A stretch of DNA of 64,000 nt from Globodera rostochiensis (lineage: Eukaryota; Nematoda; Chromadorea; Rhabditida; Heteroderidae): NCBI GenBank assembly GCA_018350325.1, contig JAEVLN010000002.1, positions 1,902,288 through 1,966,287 on the forward strand, in the 5' to 3' direction. A program made the position numbers and the translations under genes. The notes beneath the pieces are model-generated. The model saw only the letters and a program-made list of their open reading frames with translations. It was not told where the DNA came from and made no database searches. Below, piece by piece: positions 1 to 8,750 of the stretch (the stretch's first letter is position 1; each line of letters begins with the position of its first letter).

Positions 1-20
1 AGGGAGAATTCGGCGCCAAA

Positions 21-506
21 ATGGACAACCGGCTCATCGACAAGATTCTGTTTGAGAATGTGGCGACAAGGCGATTTTTTATGGGCACCTTCCCTTCGGA
101 TTGCCTGCCAGAGTGTACAAGATTCCCCTGCAGCCTGATTGTTAATTTGGTAATATTTTGCAAAGATATTTATTATTGATTTTATATTAAGGACAGAGCT
201 GGCAGGCCCGGCTCTCACTGGTGCGCGATTTGGGCCAAGTCGCCAACTGAGGCTTATTTTTTTGATTCTTATGGCGAAATGCCCAACTCTTTGATTAAAA
301 AATATTTGGCAGATAAATATAAGAAAATTTATTTTAATAAAAGAATATTTCAATCAATTTTTTCTAATGTTTGTGGTCATTATGTAATCAGTTTTATTTA
401 TTTTATGTCACTTGGCTTTGATTTTGAAGTTGTTATGCAAATGTTTAATCGTTCAAATAGGCCCGATGAATTTGTTTATGCTTTTGTGACAAACAAATTA
501 CAATAA
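21..506 (+). CDS. Adenain/Maverick-type cysteine protease, copy 1 (exons 21-149 and 192-506)
   Basis: Predicted 147-residue cysteine protease of the adenovirus-protease (C5, ULP1-like) type. Such proteases process capsid proteins in adenoviruses and in Maverick/Polinton and adintovirus elements. The frame opens at ATG 21, is interrupted by a 42-bp GT-AG intron (150-191) and stops at 506. The triad is visible in order: His52 followed by Trp, Asp68 in an FDSYG motif, and Cys104 in a CGHY motif, with an MGTFPSD segment near the N terminus as in the family. The length is short for the family, so upstream sequence could be missing, but the reading frame is unbroken. A second, near-identical copy lies at 5242-5728. 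The family call rests on motif order and spacing; activity is not shown. Confidence 0.82.
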
Positions 507-521
507 ATATTTTTGAAAAAA

Positions 522-1097
522 TTAATCTTCCACTGCGGAATACAACAGATAGAAAAAGTTAAACAGACACTCCCGCAGAAATCGGTTGAAGCCCTCAAGG
601 GAGTCGTATTTTTCGTAAAATTCGTGCAGGACCCGCTTGCTCGATCCATCCTCCATTTCAAGATGGCCTTTCAGCTAAAGCTTAAACTTTATTTTATTAA
701 AAATTTTTTTTATTACAACCTCAATACACTCCTGCCACTCGAAAATGTACAGCCGATTCGCAGAGCTCAAAGAACGGATCAGCAAACAGCAGCCCACGTG
801 ATGGTCCCGCCTTGTCCTAAAATTTGAATATAAACGCCCCAAAAAATTGGCAGACCCGAGTTTGGGCAGCGGGTATATGCAGTCATAATCCCTCGCAACC
901 CTTTCGAGAATCTGCAAGCAGTCGGCAAGGCGAAAAGGTTTGACGCCGTCGCTGTAGTTTGTTTCTGCCGGTCCTCCATTCCGCGCAGGGCTAAAGGGCC
1001 CATCCAAGATTGGCGGCAAGTCGTCGTCTTGCAAAGCTGCCATTAATTTTAAAAGCTGGCTAAAGCCCAAATCGTAAAGTAAAATGGCAGAGCGCAA
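522..1097 (-). CDS. Unknown spliced gene of the virus-like element, copy 1 (exons 720-1097 and 522-674)
   Basis: A minus-strand gene converging on the protease gene, whose stop lies 15 bp from this one. Exon 720-1097 is joined across a 45-bp GT-AG intron (675-719) to exon 522-674, which ends in TAA. The joined phase is correct and the second exon reads as a charged, aromatic-rich segment with no stop. There is no ATG at 1097 (the codon is TTG); a TTAG acceptor lies just upstream near 1105, so at least one 5' exon is probably missing from this model. No domain is recognised. The second copy at 5744-6316 keeps both exons and the intron position, which supports real coding use. Confidence 0.6.
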
Positions 1098-1360
1098 GTT
1101 TGTACTAACCCCAAGCAGTTCCTTTTTATTTGAATTTAAAAGCTAAAAATAGAAACCCATCAATCAAATCGAGAAATCCATTTCAAAAGATTCAAAATAA
1201 AATTGGCGCGCAATTTTTTATGCGTTTACTATACAAATCCCTTTCAAATATTTGGTCAATGCAATTAATCTTGTCGTTAAAACTTGCCAAGGTTTTTTAT
1301 TTTTATTTTTGGGCAAAATTTAGAATTTATAGTTCATCTGCCAAAGAAATTGGTGTTTGA

Positions 1361-3127
1361 GGGGCCCGGGTGGATGGTGGGAATGTCTGGCATAATTTAC
1401 CCCAACAGGTGGGCCAATTGGGTAAGAGCTTTTTGCCAATATTACGTTTAAGTTGGGCCACAGTGGGAACGCTTGAAAAACAATACGTGATTGTCCACCT
1501 GCGAGATGGGCGCAAATATAGGTTCAAAGTGCCAAGGGGGAGTTTTCTTTCGCCACAACAACTTGAGCGTGGAATCCATCATGGCATGATCGCCGAGATG
1601 GAACGCCTGATGACGCGGAAAAGGGCCGCTTTTCAAGAAGACGAGGAAGAGGAAGGAGAGCTTGTTGATGTACAAGTCGTTGAAGAAGAGAAAGGAGGGC
1701 TTACTGGCCTGCAAGTCGCTAAGGAAGAACGAAAAGAGAGTGTTGAAGCCCCTCTCCTGCCAATGAGCCAAACAAAATTTGCAAGTGAACAAGCAGCTGA
1801 GAGAACACGACAACCCCCTTTGGCAAACGTAAGACCCCCAGAACAGAGAGGTGCAGTTCGCGAGAGGGAGCTTGTCCCGCCGAATGAAACAGAGAGACTT
1901 GCGCAGGAAAAAGAAAATGAGCGCAAGCGTAAAGCGCAGAAATGGATAGAAGATGGCCGCAAAGAAACTGAGAGACGACGGCAAGAGGCTTTGCGTAAGG
2001 AGACAGAGAGGCTGCAACGGATGACAAATGCGACGAAAGAAAGGGCTGCAAGCAAAAAGAAAGAAGAAGAAAAGTTAGGCACCCCCAAACAAGCGCCCCA
2101 GCAGGCGGTGAACGAAATGCTAGAGAAACAGAAAGAAGAAGAGAGGTTACCCAAACAAAAGGAAAGCCCCGGCAAGAAAGAAGAAAACAGGTTAGCCAAA
2201 CAAAAAGAAGACCCCGGCAAGAAAGAAGAAGACAGGTTAGCCAAACAAAAGGAAGAAACCGAAAAGAAAGAGGAAGAAAGCTCTGCCAAACAACCTGAAG
2301 ACGTAGGGAATCGCCCAAATAACGGCACTGAACGAGCAGTTAACCCAGCAGGCGAAGAAGAGAGAATCCGGCGAGATCAAGAAATAAAATTTAAACTGCG
2401 AGAGCTCGAACTTCTCAAGGAGTTGAAGCCGTATAGGGGAGGATGGATGCGCCTTGTGCAGGGCAAAGACCCAACCCCAGATGTTCACTATCTGCACGAA
2501 AAAGATGAATACCATTTTTCCAACGCTGTTGATAAATATCGGATTCATCACCCCGAGCTGCCTTGGGAGCTGCCGGAGTTTAACCCATCTGCAAACGCGA
2601 GAGGAAAAAGAAGAGCTGATTGCGCTCGTCAAAGGATTCCGTTTCTATTATATGGAGGACGTTGGCAGATTTATGCTGAAAATCTTTGACAACAAAATTT
2701 CGCACATCACGTTGACCGACCAGCTGGCCTACGTACTTGGCTATGAGCAGGAACAGCAGATCCTAAACGAGGATCTTGCCAAATATTCCGTTGATTTGGG
2801 CGGCGGCGTAAGCCACTTGTGTATCTACCTCAACAGTGGGATCATTGAAAGCATGATTTTCGGAAATACTTTCGCCAATCTTCTCCAAGTGATTGCAGTT
2901 GAAGGCAAATCAGGGAGCGTGGTTGAGAAAGATTTTCAGTCGCCCTTATTTCACAAAATAATCGCGCGCGAAGTGGATGTCTTGGATGTTGAGATTCGAA
3001 CCCTGACCGGCCGGTATGTGTGTAGCTTCTAATTCTCTTTTTCTTTATTTATTTGTTTAGGGAAGTTCCGTTTGATTTTGGGCAAGTAGTTTTGACGCTT
3101 CAGTTTAAAAAGGTTCTGACCTTTTGA
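1361..3127 (+). pseudogene. Spike/penton-like coiled-coil gene of the virus-like element, 5'-truncated and frameshifted
   Basis: The open frame starts at 1361 straight after a TGA and has no early ATG, so the N terminus is missing at the junction with the left repeat. It first encodes about 80 ordinary residues, then a long Lys/Glu/Arg/Gln-rich coiled coil (about residues 80-330) with degenerate repeats near the end. After about 2600 the coding continues in the +1-shifted frame, so one indel (or a sequencing error) breaks the gene. The C-terminal domain runs to 3013, a 47-bp intron (3014-3060) follows, and a last short exon ends at TGA 3125-3127. That C-terminal domain, with its NTFANLLQVI and PFDFGQVVLTL segments, resembles a protein commonly encoded next to F54H12.2-like capsid genes. 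A spike or penton role is inference. Confidence 0.6.
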
Positions 3128-3130
3128 AAA

Positions 3131-3649
3131 ATGGTTCGTGTAATATTCGACGGCTCCAACTTGCGGCTGGACAAGTTTTATCAGCAAACAGGCAGCGGCC
3201 CTATAGCCTACTTTGAGGGCTTGCCGACATTTCAGCGGGGATACGGGTACTTTTTGGGGGTCCCCCGCCAAAAAGGGGCAGGAGTTGGAGCTGTTCTGCG
3301 AAATTTGTGGCGCTACCTGCGCCCCATGATCTCTGCAGCTAAGCCTTACGCTGCAAATATTGCCACAGAACTTGGCAAGGAGGGCCTCGAAACTGGTGCG
3401 AGAGTCCTCAACCAAGTCTCCAAAGGCGGCGACATAAAGGACGCTCTGTTGGCGGAGGGAAAAGAGGGGGCGAAAAAGCTGCTGGACAAGGCCTCTTCTT
3501 CGCTACAAAAGGGCAGGGGTAAACGAAAGAGGAGAGGAAAAAAGACAAAAGCGGAAATCATTTTGAAGCCTTTTGACGTTGTTGGACAAACTGTCCCCCA
3601 GAAAGCTCTTTTAAAAAAGAAACGATTTGATTCCCTCGGTTATTATTAA
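3131..3649 (+). CDS. Basic minor-virion-like protein of the virus-like element
   Basis: A 172-residue single-exon ORF starting 3 bp after the stop of the preceding gene and ending 11 bp before the capsid-like gene. The middle is glycine-rich and amphipathic (GVGAVLRNLWRYLRP onwards), followed by a Lys/Arg cluster around residues 125-140 that could be a nuclear-localisation or DNA-binding patch. This layout, a glycine-rich amphipathic stretch followed by a basic tail directly upstream of the capsid gene, is typical of minor core or membrane-lytic virion proteins in adenovirus-like and Maverick-like elements. I recognise the layout rather than a specific family, so the role is inference. The frame is intact, with no stop or shift. 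Confidence 0.6.
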   Translation: MVRVIFDGSNLRLDKFYQQTGSGPIAYFEGLPTFQRGYGYFLGVPRQKGAGVGAVLRNLWRYLRPMISAAKPYAANIATELGKEGLETGARVLNQVSKGGDIKDALLAEGKEGAKKLLDKASSSLQKGRGKRKRRGKKTKAEIILKPFDVVGQTVPQKALLKKKRFDSLGYY

Positions 3650-3660
3650 TTGTTCGCCAA

Positions 3661-5040
3661 ATGTTGTATAAAAAAGTGGATGTTGCGATTGCGGAAGTGG
3701 CAAATGCTGGGCTGGACTTTTTTACAACTCCCCCAACAAACTGCGCAGTGTCAAACTCAAGCTACAGGGAGTATTTGACTTTGAACCCGATAAGCTCTAG
3801 GCCTTTCCATTTTAAGGTAATTGATTTTGTCTTTGCCTATTCCATCGCCAATCAAATTTAGATTCACCCAATAACCAGCTACATTGACCTCAGCAAGGTC
3901 TTTGTGGCCACCGAGTTTAAGATCAAAAAGATTGCCGAAGATGGGTTGCCTAGTAATCTTGGCTCGTCTGACTCAGTTGGGCTAATCCAAATGCCCGGGG
4001 CGACGTTCATCCGAAACTTGAAAGTGCATATCAACCAGCGAGAGGTGTACGACTCCAACAGTTGTACAGCTACAAGGTGTACCTCGACACGGAACTCAGT
4101 TATCCGGTTGCTGCAAAGGACGCCTATTTTGGGGTGGCGGGCTATTTTCGCGATACTGACCTTTCAAAGGCCAATGATAAGCGAAGGAAGCCGTTGGCTG
4201 AAAGCAAAGCCTATCAAACAATCAGCAAACTGAGTGCCGATATATTCAACCAAGACTTGTATATGATTAGCAATGTCGAGATTGACATTGAGCTCGCGCT
4301 GCAATCGGACGATTTTATGCTGCACCAAGAAAAGGAAAAAGATAAATTTGTTTTGGAAATTGTCGACTGCCGGCTGATTGTGAAAACTGTTGATCTGATG
4401 GATGGGTTGAGTTTGGACATTGCAAGGAAGCTGGATGTTGAACCGGCCAGATTTGGGATTCGCAAATCGTTTATGAAGTCCCTGTTCATTACCGGGGGCC
4501 GATACGACTTTTCTGCCAATTTGTTCACGGAGGAAGTGCCAAGAAGGGTCATCATCGGGCTAGTCGCCAACCAGAACTACATTGGCCATAAACAAAAGAA
4601 CCCCTTTTTCTTTAATCACCATAACGTAAGAATTAAAAACTTGCTGAAACCTTTGCCCTTTTTAGGTTAGGGACATTGAACTGACGGCCTCTGGCAGAAC
4701 ATACCCCCAATACCCCTACAATTTGGACTACAAAAATAACAATTATGCAAGGGCCTATCATGACGCGCAGGAACACCTCGGACTTGCTTGTACAACCGAA
4801 AGCAATGGCCTCAGCTACAGCATGTTCAAGACGGCTTTTTGCCTTTATGTCTTCCAAATGACCAACTCGCAAGAAGACTCGCCTGGCTTTGAGCTGATCA
4901 AGGAGGGGTGTACTGCGGTGAACATTCGATTTTCCGAACCTGTTCCCCCTGAGGGCGTCCCTTTAATAGCCTACGGAGAGGCGGACGGGCTCATTCTAAT
5001 TGATCGTAATAGATCAATTACAAGTGACCTGTCCTTATGA
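3661..5040 (+). pseudogene. Major-capsid-like gene, related to C. elegans F54H12.2 (spliced; one frameshift)
   Basis: Exons 3661-3816, 3862-4625 and 4666-5040, with introns of 45 bp (3817-3861) and 40 bp (4626-4665), both GT-AG and in phase. The motif QMPGATFIRNLKVHINQREVYDSN and its surroundings match the F54H12.2-like family, whose genes lie beside retrovirus-type integrases in nematode Maverick-like elements and are best read as capsid genes. A single-base loss near 4059-4063 shifts the frame, and the remainder is open in the new frame to the stop. The stop overlaps the next ATG as ATGA (5037-5040). The break may be real decay or a base-call error; the rest shows no other damage. Confidence 0.68.
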
Positions 5041-5276
5041 ACAACAACAACAATTACTCCTTGGAAAATATTATTCAAATGGCCTCTTCCCCGCGCGAGG
5101 GGGTTGTTCTTTGTTTTCCGGAGGTGATCGAGAAGTCGCCAATACACTTTGCACTGTGCATTCTCTATTTGTTTGGGACTGCAGGGGCTGCAGCTGTTGG
5201 ATTTTATTTGTTCCTGCGAGAGAGGAGAATTCGGCGCCAAAATGGACAACCGGCTCATCGACAAGATTCTGTTTGA
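5037..5276 (+). CDS. Small single-pass membrane protein of the virus-like element
   Basis: A 79-residue ORF whose ATG overlaps the capsid-gene stop in an ATGA junction. It has a polar, Asn-rich start, a hydrophobic segment at about residues 36-57 (ALCILYLFGTAGAAAVGFYL) and a basic tail (RERRIRRQ), as in a single-pass membrane protein. Its last 35 bp overlap the protease ATG at 5242 in another frame. The window begins too late to show whether the left copy also has it. Overlapping starts suggest the genes are read from one transcript. Function unknown. Confidence 0.5.
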   Translation: MNNNNNYSLENIIQMASSPREGVVLCFPEVIEKSPIHFALCILYLFGTAGAAAVGFYLFLRERRIRRQNGQPAHRQDSV

Positions 5277-5728
5277 GAATGTGGCGACAAGGCGATTTTT
5301 TATGGGCACCTTCCCTTCGGATTGCCTGCCAGAGTGTACAAGATTCCCCTGCAGCCTGATTGTTAATTTGGTAATATTTTGCAAAATTGTTTTTTTAATA
5401 ATTTTATATTAAGGACAGAGCTGGCAGGCCCGGCTCTCACTGGTGCGCGATTTGGGCCAAGTCGCCAACTGAGGCTTATTTTTTTGATTCTTATGGCGAA
5501 ATGCCCAACTCTTTGATTAAAAAATATTTGGCAGATAAATATAAGAAAATTTATTTTAATAAAAGAATATTTCAATCAATTTTTTCTAATGTTTGTGGTC
5601 ATTATGTAATCAGTTTTATTTATTTTATGTCCCTTGGCTTTGATTTTGAAGTTGTTATGCAAATGTTTAATCGTTCAAATAGGCCCGATGAATTTGTTTA
5701 TGCTTTTGTAACAAACAAATTACAATAA
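5242..5728 (+). CDS. Adenain/Maverick-type cysteine protease, copy 2 (exons 5242-5370 and 5414-5728)
   Basis: Second copy of the 147-residue protease, with the same intron position (43 bp, 5371-5413), the same His, Asp and Cys motifs and an uninterrupted frame. Coding differences from copy 1 are a few silent or single-base changes, while the intron has diverged more, which suggests a recent duplication with coding constraint or simple youth. The start lies inside the 3' end of the small membrane-protein ORF. The downstream minus-strand gene converges, leaving 15 bp between the two stops. Confidence 0.82.
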
Positions 5729-5743
5729 ATATTTTTGAAAAAA

Positions 5744-6316
5744 TTAATCTTCCACTGCGGAATACAACAGATAGAAAAAGTTAAACAGACACTCACGCAG
5801 AAATCGGTTGAAGCCCTCAAGGGAGTCGTATTTTTCGTAAAATTCGTGCAGGACCCGCTTGCTCGATCCATCCTCCATTTCAAGATGACCTTTCAGCTAA
5901 TGTTTAAATTTAATTTTATTAAAGTTTTTTATTACAACCTCAATACACTCCTGCCACTCGAAAATGTACAGCCGATTCGCAGAGCTCAAAGAACGGATCA
6001 GCAAACAGCAGCCCACGTGATGGTCCCGCCTTGTCCTAAAATTTGAATATAAACGCCCCAAAAAATTGGCAGACCCGAGTTTGGGCAGCGGGTATATGCA
6101 GTCATAATCCCTCGCAACCCTTTCGAGAAGCTGCAAGCAGTCGGCAAGGCGAAAAGGTTTGACGCCGTCGCTGTAGTTTGTTTCTGCCGGTCCTCCATTC
6201 CGCGCAGGGCTAAAGGGCCCATCCAAGATTGGCGGCAAGTCGTCGTCTTGCAAAGCTGCCATTAATTTTAAAAGCTGGCTAAAGCCCAAATCGTAAAGTA
6301 AAATGGCAGAGCGCAA
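5744..6316 (-). CDS. Unknown spliced gene of the virus-like element, copy 2 (exons 5939-6316 and 5744-5896)
   Basis: Right-hand copy of the gene at 522-1097. Both exon lengths (378 and 153 bp) equal those of copy 1. The intron (5897-5938, 42 bp) is 3 bp shorter than in copy 1, and splicing keeps the frame. As in copy 1 the 5' end is unresolved, since there is no ATG at the start of the open frame. No family recognised. Exact conservation of exon length while the intron drifts argues that both copies encode the same protein. Confidence 0.58.
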
Positions 6317-6715
6317 GTTTGTACTAACCCCAAGCAGTTCCTTTTTATTTGAATTTAAAAGCTAAAAATAGAAACCCATCAATCAAATCGAGAAATCCAT
6401 TCAAAAGATTCAAAATAAAATTGGCGCGCAATTTTTTATGCGTTTACTATACAAATCCCTTTCAAATATTTGGTCAATGCAATTAATCTTGTCGTTAAAA
6501 CTTGCCAAGGTTTTTTATTTTTATTTTTGGGCAAAATTTAGAATTTATTTTTACGTTTATTATTATTATTATTGTTTAAATCTGGGGCTTTTTAAATTAT
6601 GATTCTTATTTTTAAAATATTTAATCAAAAGAAATAAATGAAAAAGCAGTGTTAAAAGAATTTTTTGGGAAATTTTTGGCTTATAGGCGAAATATAATCC
6701 CTTTCTCGCAATGAA

Positions 6716-6790
6716 GCTGTGGCCAAATGGTTAGTGTGCGAGGTTCGACGACCAATCTGCGAAAGTTCAAATCCCTCGGGATGAAAATAA
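6716..6790 (+). repeat. tRNA-like remnant (A-box and B-box words), possibly a SINE head
   Basis: TGGCCAAATGG matches an RNA polymerase III A box and AGTTCAAATCC, about 45 bases later, matches a B box, so spacing and order are right for a tRNA. The acceptor, T and anticodon stems do not pair well, so I do not call a working tRNA. A decayed tRNA gene or tRNA-derived SINE is the likeliest reading. Confidence 0.3.
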
Positions 6791-7194
6791 TTTTATTTGA
6801 ATTAAAAATAATTTTAAGAATATTTGAAATCTCGCGCAGTCCAGAAATTCAAAATTTAAATTTAAATAATTAAAAAAAGTCGCGCAGGGTGCGCGAGTGA
6901 CTCGCGCAGTGAAAAAAATTAAAATAAATAATATAAAATAATATTAAATAAAGTCGCGCAGGCGAAATTTGCATAATCTCGCGCAGGTGCGCGAGCCAGG
7001 TGCGCGAGAGGGTCGCGCAGGACCAAAATTTGCATAATCTCGCGCAGGACCCTGCCAATAGGTTTTGGCTTTAGGGCTCACTTGGCTGGGCCTCAGATGG
7101 CCCGCGCTCACTTGGCTGGCTGGCGCTCAATTGGCGCCCCACCCCCTCAATAGGTTTGGGCTGCTACCGTAATCCGGTGAAATGGAAGGTAGTA

Positions 7195-7335
7195 ACTACT
7201 ATTCGGTACCGGTACTTTTTCGGTATTTACCGAAAAGTACCGACCGAACCTTTTCTAAAAGTACCGATACTCTTTGCTAACGGTACTTTTTCGGTACTCT
7301 TTACCGAATAGTACCGACCGAACCTTCTGGCCGAT
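7195..7335. repeat. CGGTAC/GTACCG inverted-repeat cluster
   Basis: Several alternating copies of CGGTACTTTTTCGGTA and TACCGAAAAGTACCGACCGAACCTT, each partly self-complementary. The block reads as a short foldback sequence and may be the terminus of a larger element. No coding potential. Confidence 0.6.
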
Positions 7336-8730
7336 CACTAATATAAATATCGGAAAAATATGGATATAAAATCGTGAAATATGGCCATAAAATATGGATA
7401 TAAATCCTCAAAATATGGACAAAACACCAAAATATGGACATAAAAATTGAAAATATGCACATAAATTTTTCAAATTCAATATAAAATTTCCCCAAAATTT
7501 TTCAAATTTTTCAAATATAGCAAAAAAATGGGCAAATTTTACTAATTCAAGTAATAGTAAGAGAAATAAAAATTTGCATATTAAATTAAAGGCTTTTCAG
7601 AAAAATTTTTTGAAAATAAGCAGAATTTTTAAAATTTTCATTTTTTGGTGGCAGAATTTTTAGTCGCAAAAAGTCAATTTTTAGGGGTGCTTGAAAATTT
7701 TTAAAAAGTCGATCCTTAGGGGTATATTTTTCGTTTTTATTGGATTTGTGTTAAGGAATTTTTGAAAAATGGCGGAATATGGACATAAATCGCGAAATAT
7801 GGAAAAATGGATATAAAAATCGGTCCTAGAAGCTTTAAATCAAGCTAAAAATGTGTTTTTCGTGCATTTCAGGGCATTTTATTTTGAAAACCGGAAAATT
7901 TCCCTTGTTATTAAAACAGAAACAAGCAAGCATTATGCATAAACAATGATGAGAGAGACAAATTCTTTGAAATTTTAAGGCTTACCTAAACAAAAATGGG
8001 ATAGATTTTCAGAGATTTTGGAAGATAAAATGAGCGAATATATAAATTGGACTTGAATTTTTATTATCATTTTAAATCACTTATTCCCAGATGCTTTAAG
8101 AATAAACGTTTATATTCAAAATTTAGTTACAATGTATCAGTAAATATTTTTTTAAATGAAAGTTAGAAAACAAATTGACGATTCAAAGGGCACAACTATT
8201 CAAAAGCACCAATAGGTTGGCATTTTGTTAGTGTTTGGCGGTCTTAATTGCTTTAATGCTGCCCTCTTAGAATGCTAGTAAATTAAGTAGTTGCTCCCTA
8301 TACTGATCGATCGGAAAATTTATAGACAAAAACAATTGGGTCAAAAGTATTTAATGACATCTTTAGGAGTCAATTCATAGGTATTGCATGAAATGCGGTT
8401 TTTTGTCCAATTAAAAATTGGGAATAATAAAATTTTAAAAATTTGCATTCAAATTTTGGAATTGTTAATAATTGATATCCTCATCTAATACAATAAAATG
8501 GGCCATGGCGTTATTAAAAATCGATTGGTGCAATTATTTACATTATATGAATTATATTTATTAGCATTGACATGCACATTCAACCATAAAAATTAACATT
8601 GAAGTAAAAAAAATTTTTGATAACATATTTTATTAATATTTTTAAGAATAAGAAATATTTAACAAGCGGTGGGTAATTAAATTAAAATAAAACAATTTTT
8701 TATATGACTTCTTTACTCGAATAATACTTT

Positions 8731-8750
8731 CAGAGCTAATTATCAAGAAA
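8731..8750 (+). promoter_or_regulatory. Likely splice-leader acceptor upstream of the secreted HTH-repeat gene
   Basis: ACTTTCAG ending at 8733 lies 17 bp before the ATG at 8751, with no in-frame start between. This is the usual place and sequence for a nematode trans-splice acceptor. It supports the chosen start, which opens a signal peptide. Confidence 0.5.

Larger units (their letters stand above)
1..1328. repeat. Left copy of 1.3-kb direct repeat (tail of a virus-like element)
   Basis: This segment is nearly identical to 5222-6547, differing by a few substitutions and short indels, mostly inside introns. It carries a complete protease gene on the plus strand and an unknown spliced gene on the minus strand. 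Homology ends abruptly at about 1328, where this copy runs into the N-terminally incomplete spike-like gene while the right copy runs into AT-rich non-viral DNA. The repeat may extend left of the window. Either element copies sit in tandem or the element carries long direct terminal repeats; the truncated gene at the junction favours a tandem truncated copy. Confidence 0.9.
5222..6547. repeat. Right copy of 1.3-kb direct repeat; right end of the virus-like element
   Basis: Near-identical to 1-1328 at an offset of about 5221 bp. It holds the second protease and the second minus-strand gene. Identity stops at about 6547, where the left copy enters the next element and this copy enters AT-rich DNA without viral genes. 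That boundary is therefore likely to be the true right end of the element or an integration breakpoint. No inverted terminal repeat could be matched inside the window. Confidence 0.9.
6548..8730. other. Gene-free AT-rich interval with short repeats
   Basis: No convincing coding region. It holds, in order, a weak tRNA-like stretch near 6715-6790, a cluster of TCGCGCAG/TGCGCGA words (about 6830-7050), repeats of CTCACTTGGCTGG (7075-7130), an inverted-repeat-rich block of CGGTACTTTTTCGGTA words (7195-7330) and a degenerate tandem repeat of AAATATGGACATAAA words (7340-7470, with echoes near 7770-7820). The remaining 8-8.7 kb is plain AT-rich sequence. Confidence 0.6.

Noticed and set aside
16..18. 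Possible start of the protease upstream of ATG 21
   Set aside because: The window begins 20 bases before it, and the right copy shows only the membrane-protein ORF in another frame there.
1448..2328. Minus-strand ORFs opposite the coiled-coil gene (1448-2017, 1633-2328, 1719-2318)
   Set aside because: They mirror the Lys/Glu-rich plus-strand coding sequence, producing Ser/Phe/Leu-rich shadows.
6716..6790. Functional tRNA gene
   Set aside because: A- and B-box words fit, but acceptor, T and anticodon stems do not pair; kept only as a remnant.
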